From: Brasilonema sp. UFV-L1
GTDB lineage: Bacteria > Cyanobacteriota > Cyanobacteriia > Cyanobacteriales > Nostocaceae
Length of the DNA stretch: 50,795 nt
Direction: 5' to 3'
Assembly: GCF_012912105.1 (NCBI RefSeq)
Contig: NZ_QMEA01000051.1
Location: 1 to 50,795 of the forward strand
Shown: positions 1 through 8,825 of the stretch, piece after piece
How the letters are laid out: the number at the start of each line of letters is the position of its first letter
Position numbering within the stretch: the first letter of the stretch is position 1
Notes under the pieces: model-generated
Told to the model about the DNA's origin: nothing
The model's database searches: none
The model's input: the letters and a program-made list of their open reading frames with translations, nothing else
Made by a program: the position numbers and the translations under genes

Positions 1-11
1 ACCAAAACACT

Positions 12-194
12 ATGATGAAGAAAATGACTTCACACACTCAACATTCTGCTACATCCGCGATTGCTGCATACGGTGATCTACCTTGCCCCGTCGAGGAACT
101 CGCAATTGCAGAGACAACTCTAGGCGAACTAAGGGATGCGGATTTAAGGGCAGTAGTAGGGGGACTTCGGAGTAAGAGGAGGGGCCCTAAATAG
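12..194 (+). CDS. Double-glycine leader peptide (bacteriocin/RiPP-like precursor)
   Basis: A 60-residue peptide ends in a textbook double-glycine leader. Counting back from the GG at residues 50-51, Leu is at -12, an acidic residue at -8, Leu at -7 and Val at -4 (LRDADLRAVVGG). Cleavage after GG would release a nine-residue, strongly basic core, LRSKRRGPK. Such leaders are cut by peptidase-containing ABC exporters, and the next gene (517-1956, opposite strand) is the HlyD part of a bacteriocin-type export system. Three ATGs (12, 15 and 24) are possible starts; the ribosome-binding site would lie mostly outside the window. A strong hairpin terminator follows at 341-387. The core is unusually short, so the product could be a signal peptide rather than an antimicrobial. 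The leader match is seen directly; export and activity are inferred. Confidence 0.68.
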   Translation: MMKKMTSHTQHSATSAIAAYGDLPCPVEELAIAETTLGELRDADLRAVVGGLRSKRRGPK

Positions 195-340
195 CGCCAA
201 AAACACAACGCTCGTTCTGTAACAAACTTGTTTACAAATTCCCGACTGGGCGTGCGTTTCTTAACCTGGCACTACTCCTTTAAGTGTCAACTGACCTGGT
301 GGGAAGAGTGTGCTTACCTTGACTGACGGCTAATTTTGTG

Positions 341-387
341 ACCAGCTAGCAGTTTACTTCCCCAGTAAAACTTGCTGGCTGGTTTTT
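341..387 (+). terminator. Rho-independent terminator
   Basis: The left arm begins ACCAGCTAGCAG and the right arm ends CTTGCTGGCTGGT, giving a long stem with minor mismatches, followed directly by TTTTT at 383-387. It lies about 150 bases after the leader-peptide gene and reads in its direction. Confidence 0.7.
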
Positions 388-428
388 GTGTTGGTTTATA
401 CCGTTTATCAAAGTCTCGGTACTTTCTA

Positions 429-470
429 GAATCCCACGACTTTAACGAAGTGTAGCCGTGGGAGTGTCAA
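429..470 (+). mobile_element. Solo right-end-like hairpin of an IS200/IS605-type element
   Basis: A stem (TCCCACG pairing with CGTGGGA, with a short inner stem) is followed by GGAGTGTCAA at 461-470. The same terminal string ends the 78-bp element at 43694-43771, and a related end (GGGGGAGAGGTCAA) closes the tnpB element at 33130. It is therefore probably a stranded right end. No matching left end was identified nearby. Confidence 0.45.
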
Positions 471-516
471 CCAGTTCTAGTTTAGCTGGATGCCATGTAT
501 GAGCGTGCATCATTCG

Positions 517-1956
517 TTAATTAACACCAGTTAAAGACCTGAGAAAAGGAAAAACAAAGTTAATTGGCGCTCTTTCTTCTGTGGTGACTCGTACAGAAGC
601 AGTGGTTCCGGAAGAAACTTTCATCTGCGGACCCTTGGAAGAAGACCACTTGTAAGTGCTGAAGGTTGATATGTCCGGCTGCAATTCGGCCCAAACTTGG
701 ATTTGAGGTTCTTTAGCTATCAGACTTTGCACAATCTCAGCATTACCGATCGCACTTATTGCACCCTCTTTAGTCACGGGAAAAGCTGAAACATGAGTTA
801 CAGTAGCCACAATACCACCAAATTGTTCGCGCTCCACAGTCGAAGGTGTAATTTGTACCTTCATCCCCTTGCAAATCTTTTTACCCTCCCCAACAGAAAA
901 GAAAGTTAGACCAATTAGTTTGGCTCCTGGCTCCTCGGCTTGTATAGTAGCAATGGAGGTTCCTGGGGAGACAATTTGCCCAAAAGATACACTAACTTCT
1001 GAAACCCGTCCGTTATGCTGGCTGATGATTTGCCCGTTTTGATTTAATTGCACTTCTAATTGAACAATATTTCGCTTTACTTCTTGGATTTGATTTTTTC
1101 GGGTAATTGCAGATTGAAAATCTTGTTCAACAAGACTTTTTTCCTTTGCATCCAGTTCTTGCAACTGAGATTTAAAATTGTTGATTTGACTAATATTTTC
1201 ACGATAGGATTTCTCTATTTCAACCTGCTTAATCTCAAGTTCTTTGAGTTGAGTATCGATATCAGAGACTTTTTTCACAGCCTCTTGGTATACCTGGTAT
1301 TGATCCAAAACTATTTTCCGAGAAACTCCTCCCTTCGCGTGTAGTGCTTGGAGTCTCTGATATATTTCTTGTTGAGCGGGAACTATCTTTGCTGCGCTCA
1401 AGCGACTTTTCTTTAAGCTTTGCGCTTGCTGTTGCAGGGAACTGAAACTTCTATTTCTAATAATTGGAGTTAAGCTAGTCGCTTGTTGTAGCTTTTGCTG
1501 AAGAGTATGACGTTGCTGGGCGATCGCTCTAATTTCCTGTTGATTACGTTGTCCTTGAAGTGAGTTAGCATTCTGATTCTGAGATTCTAGCTCTGCTAGC
1601 TTGGCACGCTGCTGCTGTAATTGGCTTTGCAATTCGGTTTGGTCGATAGTTGCTAGCACAATTCCTTTTTTCACAGAGTCACCAACACTAACCTTTATAG
1701 CCGCAAGTCGTCCGGAAGCAGGCGATTGCACAGACGCAACCTTGCTAGGATAAACTAACACACCTTGCCCAGCAACCGTTATCGGTATACGACCGACAAT
1801 ACTCCAGATAATTCCTATTACTATTAATGAACCGAGAGCAGTTAAAGGCAGCCAATTCATCGGGTAGATCACTTTCATGACCTGATCGAGCCGTTCGGGA
1901 GAAGATGATTTTTCTAAAGCTTTTTTTCGGAAAAGGTTGTTATTTTGTGTAACCAT
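517..1956 (-). CDS. HlyD-family periplasmic adaptor, NHLM bacteriocin export type
   Basis: This 479-residue membrane-fusion protein links an inner-membrane ABC exporter to the cell exterior. It has a short cytoplasmic N terminus of the bacteriocin-secretion type (FRKKALEKSSSPERLDQVMKV), one membrane segment at about residues 35-54, a biotinyl/lipoyl-like strand block at about 74-105 (VQSPASGRLAAIKVSVGDSV), a long Gln/Leu-rich coiled coil at about 110-300, and a C-terminal beta domain. The ATG at 1956 is chosen because AAAAGG lies just upstream; an in-frame TTG at 2019 would add 21 residues without a clear site. It converges on the double-glycine peptide gene at 12-194, which supports a shared export role. 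The partner ABC transporter/peptidase is not in the window and may lie before base 1. Confidence 0.85.
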   Translation of the reverse strand: MVTQNNNLFRKKALEKSSSPERLDQVMKVIYPMNWLPLTALGSLIVIGIIWSIVGRIPITVAGQGVLVYPSKVASVQSPASGRLAAIKVSVGDSVKKGIVLATIDQTELQSQLQQQRAKLAELESQNQNANSLQGQRNQQEIRAIAQQRHTLQQKLQQATSLTPIIRNRSFSSLQQQAQSLKKSRLSAAKIVPAQQEIYQRLQALHAKGGVSRKIVLDQYQVYQEAVKKVSDIDTQLKELEIKQVEIEKSYRENISQINNFKSQLQELDAKEKSLVEQDFQSAITRKNQIQEVKRNIVQLEVQLNQNGQIISQHNGRVSEVSVSFGQIVSPGTSIATIQAEEPGAKLIGLTFFSVGEGKKICKGMKVQITPSTVEREQFGGIVATVTHVSAFPVTKEGAISAIGNAEIVQSLIAKEPQIQVWAELQPDISTFSTYKWSSSKGPQMKVSSGTTASVRVTTEERAPINFVFPFLRSLTGVN

Positions 1957-2118
1957 TATGATACCTTTTGATGATTTTACGATATGGCGTTTTTTCCTTT
2001 GCTGAAGTAAGAAAGCCAAAATTCAATTTATGATCTGACTCTCAAATGTTCTGGCTCCAGTTTCTTTACTTATAGGGAACACCTAAGTTGATTGATGCAG
2101 TTATTAAAATTTCTGATG

Positions 2119-2298
2119 CTGAGAGGATGTTTTAAAAGTATTGGGCGAATATAATTCGCTACTACACAAGCAAAGTCCACCTCCGTGGACTAACGAAAAA
2201 TCAAGGTTTTTAACCCGCGCAGGCGGGTTTTGTCTGTGTAGGCGCGACTTCTAGTCGCCAAGGCTAGTAATAAATTAGACTTTATAAACATCCTCTGA
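2119..2298. mobile_element. MITE-like element enclosing a common cyanobacterial repeat
   Basis: The ends are inverted repeats: CTGAGAGGATGTTTTAAAAG at 2119-2138 and CTTTATAAACATCCTCTGA at 2280-2298. The interior holds CCTCCGTGGACTAACG and a hairpin CCCGCGCAGGCGGG followed by TTTTGTCTGTGTAGGCG, a type of repeat widespread in Nostoc-like genomes. There is no coding capacity, so it would move only with help from another transposase. Confidence 0.5.
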
Positions 2299-3054
2299 AA
2301 ACAATATGAATGTCTTTGTGTCAGACCTTTTCAAGCATTTTTATTTTTTGGACTTTGGATAAAAAAAGTTGTTCGCGAACATGATTCGCCAAAACGTCCC
2401 CCAACATACCGCAGGTTGGTGGCGGTTAATACGATCTGCGCTTCTCCCAAGGCGAGACGCTCGCCGTAGGATGCCCGTTCCCATAGCGTCTCCTTTAGGA
2501 GAAGGGCTGTAGGGCGAACGGCGCAGCGCTAGCTCGCCTCTGGGAACCGTTACGCGTTAGACCGATTCGTGCGCTTGCGCTTACGCGATCGCGCTCATTG
2601 TTTAGATAATCTAATAATTCGTTTTACATATTTTTTTGGGCAAAAGACTATATAATGATTTCAAGATAAATTACGAAAAATTGACCGATTAAGTGTAGTA
2701 TAGCTATGCTGGTCTTTAAATACCTAGCAGTCAGATTATTTGACCCCTACGAGTCAACTCAGTTCGTTTCTAAATTGGGCTGTCATTTGAGTCGCGCACT
2801 CCCCACACCCGAGTGCAACCCCAAACAGTATGCGAAACAGTATGCGATCTGCGCTCCGCGCAACAGCGAAGCGATCGCCCAAAAAAAACAGTGCGCTCCA
2901 CGTGATTGCGCTAGCCTCGCGGGCTAAATCAAGAAAGCGCGACAAAGTATCATACTCACCTTTGAGTAGTCTATTTATTATCAAATTCAACCGGATGCTT
3001 TGTAATTTTGTATAGTCAGTTTGAGTTTTTGTCCCATACTAGGAACGATTAAAT
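2299..3054. repeat. Gene-free spacer packed with small palindromic repeats
   Basis: No convincing gene is present; short open frames here are repeat translations. Between about 2430 and 2600 lie interleaved palindromic units (for example GGCGAGACGCTCGCC and TCTCCTTTAGGAGA) and one GCGATCGC site. Another cluster lies at 2826-2935. The last 40 bases carry the AGGAACG ribosome-binding site of the next gene. Confidence 0.6.
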
Positions 3055-4182
3055 ATGACTATAGCGACAACTTTTGTTGAACAAAATACGATTCGCCGTC
3101 GGGGTACTGGTTTAAAAGCTTATAACCCGGAAAAAGTTTTTAATGGATACACGCTGTTTACACCATTAACTGGTAATGGAGAAGTTTATTTAATCAACCT
3201 GGAAGGCAAGATAGTACATGAATGGAAATTGCTTTATCCTCCCGGTTTATACGGCTATCTCCTACCAAATGGCAATTTATTTTATAATGGAAAAACTCCC
3301 GAAAATCCGCCGCGTTTCCCTAAGTGGTCTTTATTTAAAGGTGGTGTCATCTTAGAAGTAGATTTTCGAGGAAAGATTGTTTGGGAATATAAGCATCCAG
3401 ACCATCATCATGATGCTCGCCGTTTAAGCAATGGCAACACAATTGTACTTGCTATTGAAAAAGTACCCCGCTCTTTAGTTCCTCAAATTAAAGGTGGAGT
3501 ACCAGGTACAGAGGTAGATGGTCATGATATTTATGCAGATGTTGTTTATGAAGTGACTCCCCAAGGAGAGATTATTTGGACGTGGCACGCTTACGAACAT
3601 CTGGACCTGGAAACTGATATTATCACTGCTCAAGACGAACGCCACGAGTGGTCACATGGGAACACAGTTGGAGAGTTAGCTGATGGTAATCTTGTCCTGA
3701 GTTTCCGCAATATTTCAACAGTGGTGATTGTCGATAGAACAACAGGAGAAATTATTTGGAAATTGGGACATGATGTGCTGGCACAGCAACATTTTCCTAA
3801 TGAATTACCAAATGGTAACTTACTCATTTTTGATAACGGTGGGCATCGTCAAAATGCAGCTTTGAATTTCTCCCGCGTCATTGAAGTCAGTCGGCAGACA
3901 AAAGAAATTGTTTGGCAATACACTGATAACCCTCCACACAATTTCTACAGTGCATATATTTCTGGAGCGCAGCGATTACCAAATGGTAATACTCTGATTA
4001 CAGAAGGTGCTTATGGACGGATATTTGAAGTGACAAGAGAAGGAGAAATTGTTTGGGAGTATATCAATCCTTATTTTGGAAATCAAAATGCTCCTGGAGA
4101 GTCAGCACTTGTCGCACGTGGCGAGCAAAATTCTGTTTTTAGAGCCTTCCGTTATGCACCGGAACAAGTACCTTGGCTCTAG
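3055..4182 (+). CDS. Arylsulfotransferase-like (ASST family) beta-propeller protein
   Basis: The 375-residue protein is built from repeated blades marked by L-x-NGN motifs ([40 protein letters not shown]), each followed by a strand of the type G-E-I-V-W-E-Y. This pattern is typical of the PAPS-independent arylsulfotransferase (ASST) superfamily, whose characterised members move sulfuryl groups between phenolic sulfate esters and phenols. A His-rich stretch ([10 protein letters not shown]) at about residues 121-130 and VDGHDIYAD near 160 are candidate active-site regions. There is no evident signal peptide, whereas classical ASSTs are periplasmic, so location and substrate are uncertain. AGGAACG precedes the ATG. 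The GST gene follows 49 bases downstream, suggesting co-transcription. Confidence 0.72.
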   Translation: MTIATTFVEQNTIRRRGTGLKAYNPEKVFNGYTLFTPLTGNGEVYLINLEGKIVHEWKLLYPPGLYGYLLPNGNLFYNGKTPENPPRFPKWSLFKGGVILEVDFRGKIVWEYKHPDHHHDARRLSNGNTIVLAIEKVPRSLVPQIKGGVPGTEVDGHDIYADVVYEVTPQGEIIWTWHAYEHLDLETDIITAQDERHEWSHGNTVGELADGNLVLSFRNISTVVIVDRTTGEIIWKLGHDVLAQQHFPNELPNGNLLIFDNGGHRQNAALNFSRVIEVSRQTKEIVWQYTDNPPHNFYSAYISGAQRLPNGNTLITEGAYGRIFEVTREGEIVWEYINPYFGNQNAPGESALVARGEQNSVFRAFRYAPEQVPWL

Positions 4183-4231
4183 TTGGGCTAGCTCACAATT
4201 TATTACCAATTTATTACGAGGAAATCATTGC

Positions 4232-4915
4232 ATGAGTACCATACAACTTTACTTTGCCAAAGGCTCTACCTTCTCCCAACGCACCCGTGTTGTGTTGTTG
4301 GAAAAAGGAATTGATTTTACCCCAATTGAAATTGACTTACAGAATAAACCAGATGGGTTTACTCAGATTTCACGCTATGGTAAAGTTCCTGCCATTAAAC
4401 ATGGGGACATCGAGATCTACGAGTCTGCCATCATAAATGAATATCTAGATGAAGTTTTCCCAGAACCACCCCTATTGCCAAGCGATCCAGGAGCAAAGGC
4501 GATCGCCCGCATTTGGATAGACTACGCTAACACTCGCTTAGTACCTGCGTTTAACAGACTCCTGCGCGGTAAAGATACCACCGAACAAGAACAGGGGCGA
4601 CGAGAGTTCACCGAAGCCCTATTGTACATTGAGGAAGAAGGATTAGGGAGACTGTCTGGTAGTGGTTCCTACTGGTTAGGAGATAAGTTTAGCCTAGTCG
4701 ATATTAGTTTCTATCCCTGGTTTGAACGCTTACCTTTGTTGGAATACTTTCGCAATTTCACGCTACCATCAGAAACACCTCGCTTGCAGACATGGTGGAA
4801 TACGGTGCGCGATCGCGAGTCAATTCGATTGGTAGCAAATTCGCAGAGCTACTATTTAGAAAGATTTACCAAGATTCTTGGTGAACCCACACCCGTTGGT
4901 GCGGCTCAAAAGTAG
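4232..4915 (+). CDS. Glutathione S-transferase family protein
   Basis: The 227-residue, two-domain protein fits the GST family in length. The N-terminal thioredoxin-like domain has the expected GKVPAI turn (cis-Pro) and the ES-x-x-I-x-x-YL glutathione-binding motif ([11 protein letters not shown]). The catalytic position reads S-T-F-S at residues 12-15 rather than cysteine, so a Ser-type activation of glutathione is possible. The C-terminal helical domain contains [16 protein letters not shown], a GST N-capping-box-like segment. GAGGA precedes ATG 4232; an upstream in-frame start inside the preceding gene is rejected. It sits directly behind the arylsulfotransferase-like gene. The substrate cannot be inferred. 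Confidence 0.85.
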   Translation: MSTIQLYFAKGSTFSQRTRVVLLEKGIDFTPIEIDLQNKPDGFTQISRYGKVPAIKHGDIEIYESAIINEYLDEVFPEPPLLPSDPGAKAIARIWIDYANTRLVPAFNRLLRGKDTTEQEQGRREFTEALLYIEEEGLGRLSGSGSYWLGDKFSLVDISFYPWFERLPLLEYFRNFTLPSETPRLQTWWNTVRDRESIRLVANSQSYYLERFTKILGEPTPVGAAQK

Positions 4916-5019
4916 GACACGCCGATGTGGAGATGGGGAGTGAGGGCTAGCAACGCCGAATAATGACTAACTCTTGACTATTGACCAACTATTCACCAAA
5001 ATTCAAAATGGTATAACCT

Positions 5020-5886
5020 ATGAGTTTAGATAGCCAAGTTCTAGAAAGACGGATTTCCAAGGATCTGCCATACGTAGAGGCTAACCTCAATTACCTGACC
5101 CCAATGGCAGAAAAACCTGTCAACTACACCTACGAACCACCACCAGGCATTCCCCGATACAATGGGACTTATCAGACATACAAGCTCCCAATCCATAATG
5201 CTCGTTCCATCTCAAAGAACATCTCCCTAGATCGAGAAGGATTCGCGTTCCTCTCGCATGATAGCAGTGTCCGAGACTTTTACAACGAAGACGAAATACG
5301 TAACGTCTACTACCCGGAAGCTGAGCAATTATTAAAAGAGGTGACTGGTGCAACTAAGGTAGTGATATTTGACTACACCCTCCGTAGTTGGCAACGGTTC
5401 AAGCAGGGTGAGAATGGGATTAGGGAACCAGTCAAGCGCGTACACAACGACTTCACCGCCAAGTCTGGTTATACTCGCGCCCGTTTGGAGTTAGCGGCGG
5501 CTGGCGTAGATGATATCGAAGCACTCTTGCAACATCGGTTTGCAATCATCAACGTCTGGCGGGCAATTAACCAACCAATTCAAGAATCTCCCTTAGCAGT
5601 GTGTGACGCCCAAAGTATTGCACCGACAGATCTGGTAGCTAGCGACCTTGTGTACCGCGATCGCATCGGTGAAACCTACGCAATCACTCACAACCCCACC
5701 CATCAATGGTTTTACTTTCCGCAAATGCAACCTAATGAGGCGCTACTGATTAAGTGCTTCGACTCTGCTCTTGATGGACGCGCACGTTTTGCAGCCCACA
5801 CAGCGTTTGAAGATCCGACAAGCCCACCAAACGCTCCTCCACGGGAGAGTATTGAGTTGCGGACGTTTGTTTTTTATCCTGCATAA
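5020..5886 (+). CDS. CmcJ/NvfI-type Fe(II)/2OG-like oxygenase
   Basis: This 288-residue protein resembles the CmcJ/NvfI/GA4-desaturase-like family, which acts in hydroxylation or desaturation steps of secondary metabolism (CmcJ in cephamycin methoxylation). The likely metal triad is H142-x-D144 in RVHNDFTAKSG and H260 in ARFAAHTAF, with R275 or R281 as the 2-oxoglutarate-binding arginine. Neighbours are a GST and an O-methyltransferase, which would fit a small tailoring cluster, although spacing (104 and 204 bases) gives no proof of an operon. Family assignment is fairly secure; the reaction is unknown. Confidence 0.7.
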   Translation: MSLDSQVLERRISKDLPYVEANLNYLTPMAEKPVNYTYEPPPGIPRYNGTYQTYKLPIHNARSISKNISLDREGFAFLSHDSSVRDFYNEDEIRNVYYPEAEQLLKEVTGATKVVIFDYTLRSWQRFKQGENGIREPVKRVHNDFTAKSGYTRARLELAAAGVDDIEALLQHRFAIINVWRAINQPIQESPLAVCDAQSIAPTDLVASDLVYRDRIGETYAITHNPTHQWFYFPQMQPNEALLIKCFDSALDGRARFAAHTAFEDPTSPPNAPPRESIELRTFVFYPA

Positions 5887-6090
5887 GTGCTTATTTGGAA
5901 GAACGGAAGCACGAGAATTACAATTAGAGTGAGTAGCTCTTATACCATTTTGAATTTTAGATTTTGGATAATCGAATTGTGAAAGAGCTACTGAGCAAGC
6001 TTTTGGACATTCCATCTGTCGCAATCATTATTCAAATTGGTATTAAATACTCATCTCGTTACCGGAAAACACAATCCGACGGTGTAATCT

Positions 6091-6765
6091 ATGACTCAGG
6101 AGCAATGGAGCGCGGTAGACCGCTACATCACCGATCTGCTTGTACCGCTCGATCCCGTACTAGATGCGGTGCTTCAGTCCAGTGCTACAGCCGGTCTGCC
6201 TCCGCACAACGTCTCGCCCAACCAGGGCAAGCTGCTGCTGTTATTGGCGAGGGTTCAGGAGGCGCGCACCATTCTGGAGATTGGCACGCTGGGCGGCTAC
6301 AGCACGATCTGGCTCACGCGGGCGCTGCCCGCCGATGGCTGCCTGATTACGCTGGAGGCTGACCCAAAGCACGCTGAAGTCGCCCGCACTAACATCGAAC
6401 GCGCTAAGCTGACCGACGTTGTTGAGCTGCGTCTCGGGCGGGCGCTGGATACGTTGCCTCAACTGGCTGCTGAGGGTCGTGGTCCATTTGACCTGATCTT
6501 CATCGACGCCGACAAGCCGAGCAATCCGGATTACTTCGCATGGGCGCTCAAGCTCTCCCGTCGCGGCAGCCTGATCATAGCCGATAATGTTGTGCGCAAC
6601 GGAGCGGTAATCAACGCCGCCAGCGATGATCCCAGTGTCCAGGGGGTGCGCCGCTTCAACGAACTGCTCGCCTCCTCGCCGCACGTCAGCGCTACGGCGC
6701 TCCAAACCGTAGGCAGCAAAGGGTACGATGGCTTTGCGATTGCGCTCGTCACAGCTGACCAGTAG
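6091..6765 (+). CDS. Class I SAM-dependent O-methyltransferase (catechol/caffeoyl-CoA type)
   Basis: The 224-residue protein matches the cation-dependent O-methyltransferase family in length and order of motifs. The SAM-binding glycine-rich loop is LEIGTLGGYSTIWL (about residues 62-75), an acidic ribose-binding residue occurs in LEADPKH, and the metal site is FIDADK (D139, D141) plus D165-N166 in IIADNVVRNG. Family members methylate catechol-like hydroxyls. Its base composition stands out: the gene is visibly GC-rich, with strings such as GCTGCTGCTG and GGCACGCTGGGCGGCTAC, while flanking genes are AT-rich. This suggests fairly recent transfer from a higher-GC donor. Confidence 0.88.
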   Translation: MTQEQWSAVDRYITDLLVPLDPVLDAVLQSSATAGLPPHNVSPNQGKLLLLLARVQEARTILEIGTLGGYSTIWLTRALPADGCLITLEADPKHAEVARTNIERAKLTDVVELRLGRALDTLPQLAAEGRGPFDLIFIDADKPSNPDYFAWALKLSRRGSLIIADNVVRNGAVINAASDDPSVQGVRRFNELLASSPHVSATALQTVGSKGYDGFAIALVTADQ

Positions 6766-6916
6766 CGCTGTGTCCTTAAGCTCAATTCCCCCATTTGAAG
6801 CAATATCTTGGCTGAAAATGCCACTTCATGATTCAAAGCACACGTTTGGTCATAGCAGAAACTCTGAATTGGCTGGTACAAACTAGAAATGAACTCTATA
6901 CCAGTACTCATTGATT

Positions 6917-7130
6917 TCAATACATTGGTTTATAGCCGAGTTTGTCATACAAATTGCGTGCTGGAAGATTTGCTTTTACTACCTGTATGTAAGAAAAACA
7001 AGCTCCTTTATTAATACCCCACTGAAGCAAACCCTGAATAATTGTGCTGCTGCATAGCCGCGCCGCTGTTGCATTGGACTGGTAATTAGGTCAAAAATGC
7101 CTAAAAAACTGCTTTCTAAAACACCTATAG
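6917..7130 (-). pseudogene. GNAT acetyltransferase relic (C-terminal half, frameshifted)
   Basis: On the minus strand two frames together spell the end of a GNAT N-acetyltransferase: LESSFLGIFDLITSPMQQRRGYAA, in which RRGYAA occupies the acetyl-CoA loop position, then, after a frame change, IIQGLLQWGINKGACFSYIQ and finally LPARNLYDKLGYKPMY before the stop. The N-terminal half is absent and a MITE-like element abuts the upstream end. The gene is dead. Confidence 0.6.
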
Positions 7131-7279
7131 CAATCCTAAATCATTTGTGAAATTCTCTGTTCTCTCTTTTCTTGGTGTTCTATGCCCTGCGGGCACGCTA
7201 CGCGAAGGCGTCTATGTCCTCTTGTCCACGCTATGCTAAGGCGGTTAATAATTTTCATAAATCAGATAGGACTGCTATA
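7126..7279. mobile_element. MITE-like element with about 25-bp inverted ends
   Basis: The left end TATAGCAATCCTAAATCATT (7126-7145) pairs with the right end, which reads AAATCAGATAGGACTGCTATA (7259-7279) and is its imperfect reverse complement. The interior contains the common palindromic repeat TGCCCTGCGGGCACGCTACG. It lies at the broken end of the GNAT relic, so its insertion probably contributed to gene loss. Confidence 0.5.
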
Positions 7280-7378
7280 TAGCGATCGCTTACTGGAAAC
7301 AGTAACAGTTTAATCCATTGCCTGTTGCGAAACTATTGCTACCTTAAAAGAACTTGTTTTCACAGGAAGATATATTCC

Positions 7379-8323
7379 ATGAGCAAAATACGTGCTATAG
7401 TTGTTGACCCTAACGTGCCAGGACGTTTAGCATTGCGTGAAGTCGCTGCACCGACTCCAGCTCCTGACGAGGCACTGGTCAGGGTAAGTGCTATTTCCCT
7501 CAACCGGGGAGAAGTGCGACGTTCTACTACTGCTGATGCAGGTTGGCAGCCTGGTTGGGATTTAACTGGTATAGTAGAAACTCCCGCCGCTGATGGTTCG
7601 GGACCTCCTCAAGGAGCGCGAGTGGTAGGCTTGCGCCGTTTTGGTGCTTGGGCGGAACTGGTATCCGTTCCTACCCACTCCTTAGCAGTATTACCTCCTA
7701 GTGTATCTTTTGCACAAGCTGCTACACTACCTGTCGCTGGTCTAACTGCCTATCACGCTTTACTCAAAGGTGGTTCACTTTTAGGTCGTTCAGTACTTGT
7801 TACAGGTGCATCAGGTGGCGTTGGTAACTTCGCTATCCAGTTAGCACGGCTGAGTGGAGCGCAAGTTGTCGCACACATTCGTCAAGCAGGCTATGAATCT
7901 CTGGTGAAAGAAGCAGGAGCGCAATCAGTTGTTATTGGCGAAGACCTTCAAGCCAACGAATACGCACCTTATCATTTAATTGTAGAGTCAGTAGGGGGAA
8001 ATACCTTGGGAACAGCCCTTGGCTTACTGGCACAAGATGGAGTCATTGTGCTGTTTGGAACGTCAGGAGGGTCTGAAGTAACATTTAATGCGCAGCGTTT
8101 TTACGGAACTGGTGGTGCAAGTTTATATGGTCTCATTCTGTTTCATGAATTGAAGCGGGAATCGGCATCTGTGGGCTTGCAACGACTTTTGCGTTTGGTA
8201 GAAGCGGGTCAATTGCGTCCTCACATAGATTTGGAAGCATCGTGGACAGAAGTGGCTGACGTAGCACAAAAACTGCTCGACAGACGCTTTCCAGGTAAAG
8301 CTGTATTGCACATCAACAATTGA
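7379..8323 (+). CDS. Zinc-independent quinone oxidoreductase / alcohol dehydrogenase-like (MDR) protein
   Basis: The 314-residue medium-chain dehydrogenase/reductase has a GroES-like N-terminal domain and a Rossmann domain with the NADPH-binding motif VLVTGASGGVGNFAIQLA (about residues 137-154). The cysteine cluster that binds structural zinc in classical alcohol dehydrogenases is absent, which points to the quinone oxidoreductase branch. ATG 7379 is preferred over an in-frame start 18 codons earlier because AGGAAG lies just before it. The truncated SDR gene follows 37 bases later, suggesting a former two-gene reductase operon. Confidence 0.85.
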   Translation: MSKIRAIVVDPNVPGRLALREVAAPTPAPDEALVRVSAISLNRGEVRRSTTADAGWQPGWDLTGIVETPAADGSGPPQGARVVGLRRFGAWAELVSVPTHSLAVLPPSVSFAQAATLPVAGLTAYHALLKGGSLLGRSVLVTGASGGVGNFAIQLARLSGAQVVAHIRQAGYESLVKEAGAQSVVIGEDLQANEYAPYHLIVESVGGNTLGTALGLLAQDGVIVLFGTSGGSEVTFNAQRFYGTGGASLYGLILFHELKRESASVGLQRLLRLVEAGQLRPHIDLEASWTEVADVAQKLLDRRFPGKAVLHINN

Positions 8324-8360
8324 GCGCTAAATAATCAAACCTAGTAGTAAGGCAGTAGCT

Positions 8361-8640
8361 ATGGAACTAGAACTATCGGGTAAAACAGCGATTGTAACAG
8401 GAGGTAGTGCTGGCATCGGGTTAGCTACTGCCAAAGCTCTCTACAGAGAAGGTGTGAGTGTGGCGATTGCCGCTCGCAATCCAGAACGACTTGAGCAAGC
8501 AGTCAGTGCCATCCAATCATTCTACAGTAGTGGTGGTAAAGTGATACCCATCAGTGCTGACCTTACTCAGGCAGCAGATGTTGATAAGGTTGTCTCAACG
8601 GCGCTTGGACAATTTGGTCAAATTGATATCCTAATTAAAA
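8361..8640 (+). pseudogene. Short-chain dehydrogenase/reductase, 3' half missing
   Basis: The start is normal (AAGG then ATG) and the first ~93 codons are a good SDR N terminus: TGGSAGIGLATAKAL is the TGxxxGxG cofactor loop, AARNPERLE follows, and GQFGQIDILI is the strand just before the expected NNAG motif. At about 8638 the homology stops abruptly and the frame runs into unrelated DNA, ending at 8735. The catalytic Ser and Tyr-x3-Lys are therefore absent. The break coincides with the 3' side of the tnpB element, and no SDR tail is found on its other side, so insertion plus deletion is likely. Confidence 0.7.
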
Positions 8641-8825
8641 CGTTTTTAGGGAGTTGCATCAATGGGATTGCTATTATTCCGTTACATAAAGCCTACCCAA
8701 AGCTACCCATAGTTGGACTTTTCTATCCTAGATAACTTGTACCAGCCAAGTTGCTTTGGGTTTCGTTTACTTCCTTGCTTCATTCTGGAGATGTCGGCAT
8801 CAACCAGTCCACAGGCTATCACTGT
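8640..8825. other. 3' flank of tnpB element, boundary unresolved
   Basis: This stretch lies between the SDR break and the tnpB stop codon and should hold the right end and guide-RNA scaffold of the element. It contains a perfect palindrome AAAACGTTTT, but no GTGTCAA-type end as in the other elements of this window. The exact border cannot be placed. Confidence 0.3.

Noticed and set aside
2706-3015. Overlapping open frames on both strands
   Set aside because: They run through palindromic GC repeats, lack ribosome-binding sites and show repeat-like composition.
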